A stretch of DNA of 64,000 bases from Streptomyces sp. NRRL S-337 (GTDB lineage Bacteria > Actinomycetota > Actinomycetes > Streptomycetales > Streptomycetaceae), in assembly GCF_000720175.1 (NCBI RefSeq), contig NZ_JOIX01000057.1, positions 1-64,000 of the forward strand, read 5' to 3'. Made by a program: the position numbers and the translations under genes. Positions 35,402 through 43,976 of this stretch are shown in pieces. The notes under the pieces are model-generated. The model ran no database searches, was not told the DNA's origin, and saw nothing but the letters and a program-made list of their open reading frames with translations. The number at the start of each line of letters is the position of its first letter. The stretch's first letter is position 1.

Positions 35402-36685
35402 TTAGCCCTCCGGTGTCGTTTCCTCGCGGATTACTTGCTGGGCGACCGCGAAGGCCGAGTTGGCGGCCGGGACACCGCAGTAGATGGCGGTGTGGAGGAG
35501 GACTTCCTTGATCTCCGACGGGGTGAGGCCGTTGCGGAGGGCTGCCCGGGTGTGCAGGGCCAGCTCTTCCTTGTGGCCGCGGGCGGTCAGTGCGGTGAGC
35601 GTGATGATGCTGCGGGTGCGGCGGTCCAGGCCCGGGCGGGTCCAGGTCTCGCCCCAGGCGTAGCGGGTGATGAAGTCCTGGAAGTCGCCGGTGAAGTCGT
35701 CGGCGGCGGCCTGGGCGCGATCGACGTGGGCGTCGCCGAGGACCTCCCGGCGGACCTTGAGTCCCGCCTCGTACGTGCCACCGCGGTCCTGATCGGGCTG
35801 GGCGAGGCCGGACTCTATGGCGGCGGGGGGCGCCTGCGGGGGCGGCGGAGGTGCGATCTGCGGCTTGGGGGCGGCGGCGCCGATGGCCGCCTGTCCGCCG
35901 GGGCCGGGCTTGTCGTGCCAGGCGTTGGTGAAGTGCCGGATGAGCAGCTCGGTGACGGCCGCGGGCTGCTCGACGGGCGCCAGGTGGGAGGTGCCGGGGA
36001 CCAGGGCCAGGCTCGCGTCGGGTATGCCGGCGACCAGGGTGCGGGCGTCGGTGGTCGGGGTGACCTGGTCCTCGGAGCCGACGACGACGAGCGTGGGAAC
36101 GCCGACCCGGCCGAGCGAGGAGCGCACGTCGTAGGAGGCCAGCGCCTCGCAGGCGGCGATGTAGCAGCCGGGGTCGGTGGTCCGCACCATCTGCACGGCC
36201 CATTCGACGATGGCGGGCTGAGCGCCGGCGAAGCCCTGGGTGAACCAGTGCTCGGGGGCGGTGCGGGCGATCGGGTCGAGTCCGTTGGTGCGGATGACGA
36301 CGCCGCGCTGCCGCCAGGCGTCGGCGGTTCCGTAGCGCGGTGAGGAGGACACCAGTGCCAGGGAGGTGACGCGGTACGGGCGGGTGAGCGCCAGCTGGGT
36401 GCCGATGGCGCCGCCGATGTTGCAGCCGGCGTAGCCGAAGCGGTCCACGCCGAGGCCGTCGAGCGTGGCGATCAGCCGGTCGGCCAGCTCGGCGACGGAG
36501 GGCGCCGCGTGGGCGGGGGAACCGCCGTGTCCGGGCAGGTCGAAACGGATGACCCGCCACTGGCGGGTCAGCTCGGGGATCTGCCGGTCCCACATGTGCC
36601 ATGTGGTACCCAGCGCGGCACCGAGGACGAGTACGGGGGCGTCGTCTGGACCATCAATCCGGTGCTGCAGGGTCTTCTCACTCAC
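35402..36685 (-). CDS. pcaL: Fused beta-ketoadipate enol-lactone hydrolase / 4-carboxymuconolactone decarboxylase
   Basis: A 427-residue two-domain enzyme of the protocatechuate branch. Residues 1-260 are an alpha/beta-hydrolase (PcaD-like) with acid VVGSEDQVTP and H in PGTSHLAPV; residues 300-427 are the carboxymuconolactone decarboxylase (PcaC) with RREVLGDAHVDRA and LHTAIYCGVPAANSAF. A proline-rich linker joins them. The nucleophile elbow reads AGCNIGG, with Asn89 where GxSxG has serine, so the hydrolase half may be altered or inactive. GTG start at 36685. The upstream region is duplicated at 40783-41165; no other pca genes are nearby. Confidence 0.86.
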   Translation of the reverse strand: MSEKTLQHRIDGPDDAPVLVLGAALGTTWHMWDRQIPELTRQWRVIRFDLPGHGGSPAHAAPSVAELADRLIATLDGLGVDRFGYAGCNIGGAIGTQLALTRPYRVTSLALVSSSPRYGTADAWRQRGVVIRTNGLDPIARTAPEHWFTQGFAGAQPAIVEWAVQMVRTTDPGCYIAACEALASYDVRSSLGRVGVPTLVVVGSEDQVTPTTDARTLVAGIPDASLALVPGTSHLAPVEQPAAVTELLIRHFTNAWHDKPGPGGQAAIGAAAPKPQIAPPPPPQAPPAAIESGLAQPDQDRGGTYEAGLKVRREVLGDAHVDRAQAAADDFTGDFQDFITRYAWGETWTRPGLDRRTRSIITLTALTARGHKEELALHTRAALRNGLTPSEIKEVLLHTAIYCGVPAANSAFAVAQQVIREETTPEG

Positions 36686-36977
36686 CCGACCACGCTACCC
36701 ACTCCGTGACGCGATCCTGACACCCGGGTCAGGAAGAGCCGTCGAAGCGGGGCCGCGGAGCGCGTCTGGAGGCGGGATCTTCGCAGGTCAGAGGCTCCCC
36801 GTGGAGACTTCGTGGACGACCGGTGGCCCGACTCGTCGTAGCTCACCCATGATCCGCCGGTACGGATCCGGCGCCGCCTTGCTCGTGATCAGGACCGGGG
36901 ACTTCTGGCCCAGAGAAGCGGCGTTGCGGGGTGTGCGTCGACAGCTCGCTCACGCCCTGCGCGCTCTCAAATCTCAC
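36595..36977. repeat. 383-bp direct duplication, copy A (pcaL 5' end and upstream)
   Basis: This segment contains the first codons of pcaL and about 290 bp upstream, ending at CTCTCAAATCTCAC. It recurs at 40783-41165 in the same orientation with scattered substitutions and small indels that cancel to the same length. The imperfect palindrome CCTGAC...GTCAGG at 36716-36733, a possible pcaL regulatory site, lies inside. Confidence 0.92.
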
Positions 36978-37900
36978 AGACGCCCCCATGACGTACCCGC
37001 GCCGGTGGGCGGCCAGTAGGGCGAGGAGACCAGGTCACGGCTGAGGGTGAAGAAGTCGTCGTTGCCGGGACGGGTCTTTGGGTAGACAAAGACCTGCCAG
37101 TCTGCCGCCGTGGTGTAACGCATGTTGGGATGCGGAGTCCCACGAGCCTGCAGCGGCATTCGCGGGTGCGTCACACCGAAGTCGCCGAAGTCAGGCACTT
37201 CTCCACGCCACTGGTCGCGAACCTGCTTCCAGAGAAGCGCATCTTCCCTCACTACCGGCGTTGCTCGTCCGCGCGGGAAATTCGTCAGATTGACCGGGAA
37301 GGCACCAGCAGCCACGCACTCATGGCGCCAAGGCCACTGCGTCATGTGCTTGAGCGTGTCCAGCACCTCAACTGCCAGTGCTGTCCTTCCGTCCCGAGAA
37401 TGCACAGGCCCAGCGTCAATGATCAGATCTATTTCCTCCGGCGCAGCGCGGAGTGTGCGGAGCATCTCGCGGACTCGTTCATCGTCCGGACGGCATTCTT
37501 GTGCGTCACGAGCCGACGAGATGCGTAGACAACCGCCCTGCTGGTGCCACGCCATCACCGCACGAACCTCGGCGAGCGTCTCGTCGGTATCAGTACCCCT
37601 GAAGACCGGGCACATCGCGACCTGTCGCCAGCTCAGCGACTCGCCGACCCGCACCATCGGACCGCCCGCATCGCCCTTGAGTACCTGCGCTGCCGGCAAG
37701 GTTCCGCAGTCGACCGTGAGGACCATTCCATTCGGAACATCTTCCATGGCACGGTCACAGAAGGTCTCCAGGAGATCCCGAACGTCGCAGTCGGGCACGA
37801 CCTCCATCACCGGACGAATCTGGGACTGCACCTCCGCCGACGCATGCCCCAGTGCCAGAAACTCCCCCGCCTTGCCCTTGAGAATTGGAACGTAGGCCAC
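36974..37900 (-). CDS. Beta family protein (phage T4 beta-like), truncated
   Basis: A 308-residue protein of the beta protein family, recognised by YVPILKGKAGEFLALGHASAEVQSQIRPVMEVVP and the C-terminal RYTTAADW...SRDLVSSPYWPPTGAGTSWG. GTG at 37900 has a GGGGGAG site. The normal C-terminal 30-40 residues after TSWG are missing: the frame hits a stop formed at the exact boundary of the duplicated segment (36974-36977). The family is common in phages and anti-phage/accessory islands; its function is unknown. Confidence 0.7.
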   Translation of the reverse strand: MAYVPILKGKAGEFLALGHASAEVQSQIRPVMEVVPDCDVRDLLETFCDRAMEDVPNGMVLTVDCGTLPAAQVLKGDAGGPMVRVGESLSWRQVAMCPVFRGTDTDETLAEVRAVMAWHQQGGCLRISSARDAQECRPDDERVREMLRTLRAAPEEIDLIIDAGPVHSRDGRTALAVEVLDTLKHMTQWPWRHECVAAGAFPVNLTNFPRGRATPVVREDALLWKQVRDQWRGEVPDFGDFGVTHPRMPLQARGTPHPNMRYTTAADWQVFVYPKTRPGNDDFFTLSRDLVSSPYWPPTGAGTSWGRL

Positions 37901-38245
37901 CGGCTCCCCCAAGCACAGCACGCACTCAACCAGTTGAAGTACCAACCACTCTTCTCAGAATGACGCATCGTTCCCAGACTCGACAGAGTCTCGAATCAGC
38001 CATCCCGGCTCAAAGTGCGACGAACACCGCGAGGTCGGCCCCATCCCGTGCCCCGGAGCAAACAACGCGGCAGCGAAAAATGGTGTGCGGGGCCGACGGA
38101 ACCGGGTAATGTCCTTGTCATGTTCTTCCAGACGCCGATTTACGAGTGAGAGCGTGATGGGCCCCTGCTGACGTCCTTCGGCGTCGCCGCGCCCGTCCCC
38201 CACCGATGAATCCGTAGATCACTTCACATCATTCCGGGAGAACCC
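37901..38245. other. Intergenic region upstream of DUF6243 gene
   Basis: These 345 bp separate the leftward beta-family gene from the rightward small gene. No larger gene is evident. A nine-codon frame (MFFQTPIYE, 38120-38149) precedes the DUF6243 gene but has only a weak ribosome site. Confidence 0.5.
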
Positions 38246-38455
38246 GTGAGCAAGAACATCAACAACCCCGTGGGCATGGGCGGCGGCCAGCGCAAGAGGC
38301 TGTCCCGCGCCGAACGCCAGAACAACGGTCCGCACCGCAACCTCGACCGCCAGGGTGCCGCCGACCAGAAGGCGGAGCTGGTGCGCAAGATGCGCGAGAA
38401 GGCCAGCGCAGCCGAGGGCGCCGGTGATACGGGCGACGACACCGCACAGGGCTGA
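38246..38455 (+). CDS. DUF6243 family small protein
   Basis: A 69-residue, basic, highly charged protein matching the Streptomyces DUF6243 pattern: SKNINNPVGMGGGQRKRLSRAERQNN followed by a helical, lysine/glutamate-rich tail (DRQGAADQKAELVRKMREKA). GTG at 38246 after GGGAG. Function unknown; a strong terminator lies just downstream. Confidence 0.82.
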   Translation: MSKNINNPVGMGGGQRKRLSRAERQNNGPHRNLDRQGAADQKAELVRKMREKASAAEGAGDTGDDTAQG

Positions 38456-38487
38456 CGCACCGCCGCCGCAGGGCGGCACCGCACGAG

Positions 38488-38524
38488 GCAGGGCCCGGAC
38501 CCCGACGCGCGGTTCGGGCCCTGC
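38488..38524 (+). terminator. 14-bp hairpin terminator
   Basis: GCAGGGCCCGGACC (38488-38501) pairs with GGTTCGGGCCCTGC (38511-38524), with one G-T wobble and a 9-nt loop, 33 bp after the DUF6243 stop. Confidence 0.8.
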
Positions 38525-38551
38525 TGCCGTACCGGGCGCGGCCGGTCCCGC

Positions 38552-38855
38552 TCAGCTCTGGCCGACCACCCGGGGCAGCCGCAGATTCAGCAGCCCCGTC
38601 ACCGCCACCACCCCGAGTTGCACCAGCAGCGTCCCCACCAGTGCGTTCCCCGTGCCTAGCCCGGGCGACACCGCCAGCAAAAGCGTGCCGAGCGTCGCCA
38701 CCCCACAGCCGGCGAGACTGCTGCGCGGTCACCATCATCCCGCTGCCCACCCCCGCCCGGCCCACCGGAGAGCACGATCCGCAGCAGCACCGGGTGCTGG
38801 AAGCCGTGGCCAGCCCGGCCAGCAGCAGACTGGGGAGCAGGTCCACGAACCCCAG
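38552..38855 (-). pseudogene. MFS transporter remnant (C-terminal part, frameshifted)
   Basis: The minus strand reads GFVDLLPSLLLAGLAT, then in a shifted frame VGSGMMVTAQQS and finally GLGTGNALVGTLLVQLGVVAVTGLLNLRLPRVVGQS and stop. This is the C-terminal third of a DHA2-type MFS protein with at least two frameshifts and no upstream part. Confidence 0.72.
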
Positions 38856-38860
38856 GGTTG

Positions 38861-38983
38861 ATGATGCTTTCCGCGCTTCCGGTCGCCGAACTGCGCGGTC
38901 AGGCGGATGCACTCGCCCGGGAGATCCGCGAGGCCGATGTGCCTGTCCAGCGTACGCACTGGGAGGTCGATCTGCTGGACTGA
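38861..38983 (+). CDS. Unidentified 40-residue open frame
   Basis: The frame MMLSALPVAELRGQADALAREIREADVPVQ and so on to THWEVDLLD ends in TGA. Codon use is like the neighbours and the composition is protein-like, amphipathic with acidic C-terminus, so it may be a fragment of an actinobacterial regulator or toxin-antitoxin-like small protein. No ribosome site is clear and I assign no function. Confidence 0.3.
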   Translation: MMLSALPVAELRGQADALAREIREADVPVQRTHWEVDLLD

Positions 38984-39631
38984 GCAGTCCAGCTGGCTGG
39001 GACGATATGGCGCGGGTAGCAGCTTCGGAGGCGCGCACCCACCGAGGGCTGGCGGCTTTCCAGCCCATTCCTGGCGAGTGATGAGCAACGCGGGAGTTCG
39101 ACTCCCATCAACAGTGCAGCTCAGCACCGCGTACAGGTAAACGTGCACATTGCACAGCACCACGTGCAGATCCGAGGCGGCGAGTGCGGCTTCGGGGTCT
39201 TCTCACATCGCAGCACCACGGAGAACGACGATCTACGGCGGATATGTTGGCGATTTTGGTGGCGCTCCAGTCATCCATCGTGAATGAGACTTTCCGCGAA
39301 AGCCAGGTCGTTTGAGAACGCTGACCACAGTCGGTCTCAAACAACCTGGTAACCGCGCAGGTCAGCAACCCACCACACGCAAGACACCTCCACGGGACGG
39401 CAGTTCGCGCCTGTACCTCGTTCGCGTGGCAACCCGACGCCTGGAAGGCCATCGCCGTGCCGGGAACAGCCAGGCGGGTCGGCGCGGTTGCATCGACCGA
39501 GGGACCGGCGCCGCACGGGCGGGGAACACGGAGACCACAAGGTCGTCCGCCCCACCAGGATCCGGTCCCAGGATCGCGGTACACCCGCCGCGCACTCGGA
39601 ACAAGACGTATTTCTGCAGGAGGACTGTTTT
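38984..39631. other. Gene-free decayed stretch upstream of PIG-L gene
   Basis: About 650 bp with lower GC in parts and no recognisable protein on either strand. GGGAGTTCGACTCCC at about 39089-39103 resembles a tRNA T-arm but cannot form a full tRNA. The PIG-L promoter and AGGAGG-type ribosome site occupy the right end. Confidence 0.55.
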
Positions 39632-40537
39632 ATGACTGACCGGCCCTTGACGCTCATGGCAGTGCACGCCCACCCCGACGACGAGGCCACCGGAACCGGA
39701 GGGGTCCTGGCGCGGTACGCGGCGGAGGGCATCCGCACGGTTCTCGTGACGTGTACCGACGGCGGTTGCGGTGACGGGCCAGGGGGTGCCAAGCCGGGCG
39801 ATCCCGGACACGATCCGGCGGCCGTCGCCTTGATGCGCCGTCAAGAACTTGAGGCGAGCTGTGACGTCCTGAAGGTCAGCGATCTGGAAATGCTGGACTA
39901 TGCCGACTCCGGGATGATCGGCTGGCCCAGCAACGACGCCCCCGGATCCTTCTGGCAGACCCCCGTGGAGGAAGGCGCCGCCCGACTCGCGGAACTCATG
40001 CGGCACTACCGACCCGATGTGGTCGTCACCTACGACGAGAACGGCTTCTACGGCCACCCCGACCACATCCAGGCCCACCGCATCACGATGGCGGCGCTGG
40101 AGATGACCGCGCTGACCCCGAAGGTGTACTGGACGACGATGCCCCGCTCGATGATGCAGCGGTTCGGGGAGACCATGCGCGAGTTTCAGGAGGACATGCC
40201 GGAGCCGGATCCTGCCGAGGCCGCCGCGATAGCCGAGATCGGCCTCCCCGACGATGAGATCACCACGTGGGTGGACACCACCGCATTCAGCGGTCAGAAG
40301 TTCGATGCCCTGGCCGCGCACGCCAGTCAGGGCGAGAACATCTTCTTCCTCAAGATGGGCAAGGAGGGACACATCCGGAGGCTTGTCCACGCGAGTTCCG
40401 CTCCGGCAGACCGGCATCCAGCCACTCGCCGGCCGCGTCAACACGTGCTCGCGCTAGCGGGGTTGGCCCCGGGGGTCCGGATCGTGCTCCTCGTGATCCT
40501 GCTCCCCGCTCGCGCGGAGATGGGCGCCCCGGTATAG
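39632..40537 (+). CDS. PIG-L/LmbE-type deacetylase (Mca/MshB-like) with replaced C-terminus
   Basis: A 301-residue zinc amidase/deacetylase. Metal and catalytic residues lie in HAHPDDE (12-18) and YGHPDHIQAH (142-150), with KFDALAAHASQGENIFFLKMGKE marking the C-terminal conserved part. After residue 246 the sequence changes to an unrelated arginine/alanine-rich tail (GHIRRLVHASSAP...), where family members continue FTELMG. So the native tail (30-40 residues) was lost, probably by the rearrangement that made the island. The core would still fold. Family members are mycothiol conjugate amidases or N-acetylglucosaminyl deacetylases. Confidence 0.8.
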   Translation: MTDRPLTLMAVHAHPDDEATGTGGVLARYAAEGIRTVLVTCTDGGCGDGPGGAKPGDPGHDPAAVALMRRQELEASCDVLKVSDLEMLDYADSGMIGWPSNDAPGSFWQTPVEEGAARLAELMRHYRPDVVVTYDENGFYGHPDHIQAHRITMAALEMTALTPKVYWTTMPRSMMQRFGETMREFQEDMPEPDPAEAAAIAEIGLPDDEITTWVDTTAFSGQKFDALAAHASQGENIFFLKMGKEGHIRRLVHASSAPADRHPATRRPRQHVLALAGLAPGVRIVLLVILLPARAEMGAPV

Positions 40538-40624
40538 CCCTACAAGCATCCGCGCCACCTGGGACGGAGCGGGGAGCGGGGAGGATGCTTCCAGCGCGTT
40601 GGGGTTCTCGCGTCCGCCGCGCAC

Positions 40625-40658
40625 AGACGCCCCGCCGGAGCGTTCCGGCGGGGCGTCT
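40625..40658. terminator. 15-bp perfect hairpin terminator
   Basis: AGACGCCCCGCCGGA (40625-40639) pairs completely with TCCGGCGGGGCGTCT (40644-40658) around a GCGT tetraloop. It follows the PIG-L gene by about 87 bp. Confidence 0.85.
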
Positions 40659-40782
40659 CGTCTCACGTGCTCTCACACGCGTCTCACAGACTGTGTGGAC
40701 GCCCCCGGACTACAGGGCTCCGACATGGACTTGGGAGCCATTTCCTGCTTCGGCTGGACGCCCCAGGACGCGGGTTACGACC

Positions 40783-41165
40783 TGTGCCATGTGGTACCCA
40801 GCGCGGCACCGAGGACGAGTACGGGGGCGTCGTCTGGACCGTCGATCCGGTGCTGCAGGGTCTTCTCACTCACCCGACCACGCCACCCACTCCGTGACGC
40901 GATCCTGAAAAAAACCCGGGTCAGGAAGAGCCTTCACAGCATGGCCGCGAAGCGCGCCTCGAGGCGAGATCTTCGCAGGTCAGAGCCTCACCGTGGAGAC
41001 TTCGTGGACGGCCGGTGGCCCGACTCGTCGTAGCTCACCATGGTCCGCCGGTACGGATACGTTGCCTTGCTCGCGATCCCGGCCGGGGTCTTCCGGCCCG
41101 GAGAAGCGGCGTTGCGGGGTGTGCGTCGACAGCTCGCTCACGCCCTGCGCGCTCTCAAATCTCAC
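40783..41165. repeat. 383-bp direct duplication, copy B
   Basis: This is the second copy of the segment at 36595-36977, same orientation. It holds the first 30 codons of pcaL on the minus strand (MSEKTLQHRIDGPDDAPVL...TTWH) and then breaks off, so this copy is a pcaL fragment, and the intact copy at 36595 is the functional one. The two copies bound about 3.8 kb. Confidence 0.92.
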
Positions 41166-41440
41166 CGCGACCCGGATCACTCTGGCGCTCGGGACCCTCT
41201 GGGTCGCCTGCACGGTGATCGGCGTGCAGGCGGCCGGCGTGCCGGTGGCCGCAGAAAGCACAGCCGGAGTCATACAGAACCGGGCGCAGCAGGTGCAGGC
41301 GAACCTGGCGGACGAGCAGGCGTTCGCAAAGGAGGCCGGCGCCGACGCGTTCCGCGACACCCCGGGCGACTGACTGCTGACCGGGCTGCGCGGCTAGGAC
41401 GTCATCTTCACCCTGCCCGCTTACGGACCCCAGCCCGGTT
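41165..41440 (+). pseudogene. Remnant of sulfatase/alkaline-phosphatase-superfamily membrane protein
   Basis: The plus strand reads TRITLALGTLWVACTVIGVQAAGVPVAAESTAGVIQ, then NLADEQAFAKEAGADAFRDTPGD, a stop, LLTGLRG, a second stop and DVIFTLPAYG. This matches the region before the active site of membrane-anchored sulfatase-like proteins (usual LLTGLRGKDVIFTFVESYG). The active site and everything after it are gone. It begins exactly at the right edge of the duplication copy. Confidence 0.65.
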
Positions 41441-41682
41441 CCGGCGCGCCCCGGCCCGGTTCCGGCGCGCCCCGGCCCGCCTCATGACCGCTCGTAGTTG
41501 GTGCCTCGGTGGCAGTACAGCTGGAAGCCAGGCCCACGCGCTGAGCCATGCGCCGGCGCGGCCGCTGCACGTCCGATCACCATGGAGGTGCTGCGATGAC
41601 CGGCGAACATGGGAATTGGGTATTGCGGCAGCATCCTCGTCTGTGAGTGAGGGTGCGTGAGAGCGGGCAGATGACGAAGCGG

Positions 41683-43014
41683 TCAGCTGTTCCCGACCGG
41701 CTGCGCTTTGCCACGCGGTGCGCTTGATGTGCTCGGTGCGCTCGATGTGCTCGGTGCGCTCGATGTGCTCGGTTCGCTCGGTGGGCGGTGTCGTTCCGGT
41801 GGTCCCTTGCGCATGAGGGCGGTCAGGGCGGGTGAAGTGAGCGCCGTGGCGGTCAGGGCCATCAGGACGAGCATGGTGTAGAGCTCGGGACCTATGAGGC
41901 GCAGGTCCAATCCGGCGGTCAGCACGATGAGTTCGGTGAGGCCGCGGCAGTTCATCAGGGCGCCGAGCGAGAGCGCGCCGCGCCAGTCCGAGCCGCAGGC
42001 ACGCGCCGCGAGGGCGGTGCCGCCCCATTTGGTGGCGGTCGCCACGAGCAGGATGACGCCGCACCACAGCCAGGGGGCCGGGTGCGGTCCGAGGGTGCCG
42101 ATGTCGATCCGCAGGCCCGTGCTGATGAAGAAGAGCGGAAGGAGGAAGGGGACGGCGAACTGCGACATTCCCTGGGCGACCTGGTGAACTGAGGGGGAAT
42201 CCCGAGGCGTGGCGGCGCCGAAGAGGAAGGCACCGACGACCGCATGGACGCCGATCCGGTCAGTGGCCAGAGCCGCCAGGCACAGGCAGCAGGTGACGAG
42301 TGCGAAGGTGGCGGCGGCTCCGGTGCGCCGCAGGACGCGGGCGAGCAGCGGGCGTACGACGCGGAGCAGCAATGCCGCGAAGGCGACGGTGAGGAGGACC
42401 GTGCGCAGGACGGCACCGAGCGAGGTGTTGCGGGCGAGGGCGGTGACCAGGGCCAGCAACGACCATGCCAGCACGTCGTCGACGGCAGCGCAGGTCAGGG
42501 ACAGGGCGCCCAGGCGGGTGCCGGTCAGACCGCGGTCGGCGAGGATGCGCGCCAGGACCGGGAAGGCGGTGATGCTCAGTGCCACCCCCAGGAAGAGGGC
42601 GAACGGGAGGCGGTCGGCGGTCTCGGGTGCGTAGTGGCCGTAGAGGGCGAGGGCGAGCAGGGCGCCGCACACCAGCGGGACGGCGAGGCCGGTCAGGGCG
42701 ACCGTGAGGGCGGTGCGGCGCTCGCCGCGTACCACTTCCGGATCCAGTTCCCGGCCGAGCAGGAACATGAAGCACAGCAGGCCGAGCTGGCCCAGGGAGT
42801 CCAGGACGGGGGCGAGGCCGGGTGGGAAGAGCGCGGCCGTCGCCGCCGGGCAGGCACGGCCGAGCACGGAGGGGCCGAGCAGGATGCCGGCGGCGATCTC
42901 GCCGATGACGGGGGGTTGGCCCAGGCGTTTGCACACCGCTCCCCCCGCCCAGCATGCGGTGAGCACGAGGGGCAGGGAGAGCAGCAGCGCCGGCAGGATC
43001 GGCGGTGCGGTCAC
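41683..43014 (-). CDS. CPA2-family cation:proton antiporter (NapA/KefB-like)
   Basis: A 443-residue membrane protein with about 12-13 hydrophobic segments and the CPA2 hallmarks: PPVIGEIAAGILLGPSVLG, FLLGRELDPE, ITAFPVLARILADRGL, CAAVDDVLAWSLLALV (two adjacent Asp of the ion site) and GALMNCRGLTELIVL. The C-terminal tail carries three STSSAP repeats. GTG overlaps the stop of the upstream DUF6282 gene. It is last in the leftward block, so it may balance ions or charge during export of the pathway product, or of a degraded acid. Confidence 0.86.
   Translation of the reverse strand: MTAPPILPALLLSLPLVLTACWAGGAVCKRLGQPPVIGEIAAGILLGPSVLGRACPAATAALFPPGLAPVLDSLGQLGLLCFMFLLGRELDPEVVRGERRTALTVALTGLAVPLVCGALLALALYGHYAPETADRLPFALFLGVALSITAFPVLARILADRGLTGTRLGALSLTCAAVDDVLAWSLLALVTALARNTSLGAVLRTVLLTVAFAALLLRVVRPLLARVLRRTGAAATFALVTCCLCLAALATDRIGVHAVVGAFLFGAATPRDSPSVHQVAQGMSQFAVPFLLPLFFISTGLRIDIGTLGPHPAPWLWCGVILLVATATKWGGTALAARACGSDWRGALSLGALMNCRGLTELIVLTAGLDLRLIGPELYTMLVLMALTATALTSPALTALMRKGPPERHRPPSEPSTSSAPSTSSAPSTSSAPRGKAQPVGNS
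41717..41770 (-). repeat. 18-bp in-frame tandem repeat at antiporter C-terminus
   Basis: Three 18-bp units (GGTGCGCTCGATGTGCTC on the plus strand) begin at 41717, 41735 and 41753 and encode STSSAP repeats on the minus strand; the length keeps frame. Confidence 0.85.
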
Positions 43015-43976
43015 AGGCTCAGCATCTCCTGAGGCGCGGCGTGGATGAGCTCAGCGATCCGCTCAGGGGTCAGACCCGCCCAATGGAAGATTTTCTGATT
43101 CCACGTCAGCCACGACGCGATGTCCATCTGGGACGGCTGGCCGAGGTCCGAGCTGTAGACGACCCTCGGGAGGAGGGACAGGACGTCGGCGAAGTCGGCC
43201 CAGTCCTGATATTCGAGCAGGTAGGTGAGCGCGGTCTGCTCGGTCCACACCTGTTCGGCAGCGGCCACCTCGACGAGGTCCTTGTAGGTCAGCCCGGTCA
43301 TCGGGTTGGCGGGCTGGTTGAGCATCAGGCGGGGCAGGTCCAGCCGCACGGCCTCGTCGACCAGCAGCCGCACCTCGTGTCCGTCGGCGTGGCCGGTGGA
43401 GATGACCACCGGCAGATCGCGGGCGGCGCGCAGGAGTTCACGGACCTCCGGGCGCAGCGTTCCGCGGTCGTCGGTGACGGTCAGCGGGCGCTGGCCGTCG
43501 GCGAGGAGCGGGTGGGAGGGGGTACGGGTCAGCCGGCTGCGGTGGCTGCGACCGGTGACCGTGGGGAGGTGGACGATCAGCCGCAGCCCGCTGTCGTCAC
43601 CGTGCTGGATGACGGCCTGTTCCACGGCCCGCGGGTCGAACCCGCCCGCGAGGTCGTTGAGGACGATCGAGCCGGAGACGGGCAGCCCCTGCTGGCGGGC
43701 CTCCCATGCCTGGGCGGCGGTCGAGCCGAGATGGTTCTTGAGGACCACCCAGCCACCGTGCTCGGCATAGATCGCGCCGGCGGTGGCGGCGGTGTGGCGG
43801 CGCAGATACGCGTCCGGGCCGACGTGGTAATGGACGTCGATGAACCGCGCGTCCCTCGGGGCCGGTGGCGTGGGCCGCGCGGCGGCCGGTTCCTGTGCGG
43901 TGATCGCCTCGGTGGACAGCTCTGCGGCCGGGCCCTGAGCTGGGGTGGTCCCCTCGGCGGACTCAGCGGTCGCCAT
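43011..43976 (-). CDS. DUF6282 family amidohydrolase-like protein
   Basis: A 321-residue TIM-barrel-like protein. After a low-complexity N-terminus (to about 42), FIDVHYHVGPDAYLR contains the His-x-His metal motif of amidohydrolase-type enzymes; further likely ligands lie in VVLKNHLGS, VISTGHADGHE and VVYSSDLGQPS. Length and pattern match DUF6282. It overlaps the RraA-like gene by 14 bp upstream and the antiporter start by 4 bp. In other actinobacteria this family sits beside isopropylmalate-dehydrogenase- and RraA-like genes (recollection, unchecked). A metal-dependent hydrolysis of a small acid or lactone is inferred. Confidence 0.77.
   Translation of the reverse strand: MATAESAEGTTPAQGPAAELSTEAITAQEPAAARPTPPAPRDARFIDVHYHVGPDAYLRRHTAATAGAIYAEHGGWVVLKNHLGSTAAQAWEARQQGLPVSGSIVLNDLAGGFDPRAVEQAVIQHGDDSGLRLIVHLPTVTGRSHRSRLTRTPSHPLLADGQRPLTVTDDRGTLRPEVRELLRAARDLPVVISTGHADGHEVRLLVDEAVRLDLPRLMLNQPANPMTGLTYKDLVEVAAAEQVWTEQTALTYLLEYQDWADFADVLSLLPRVVYSSDLGQPSQMDIASWLTWNQKIFHWAGLTPERIAELIHAAPQEMLSL

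Noticed and set aside
34967..36343. Rightward frame through the minisatellite (HKTTARRPPA repeats) as a histone-like protein
   Set aside because: It runs deep antisense into pcaL, has no ribosome site, and its repeat only reflects the 30-bp DNA repeat.
39065..39115. tRNA-like T-arm (GGGAGTTCGACTCCC) as a tRNA gene or att site
   Set aside because: The stem leaves a five-base rather than seven-base loop and no acceptor, D or anticodon arms can be drawn around it.
40993..41373. Rightward gene across duplication copy B
   Set aside because: The first half is the duplicated non-coding pcaL upstream sequence; only the part after 41165 resembles a protein and it contains stops, so it is annotated as a pseudogene.
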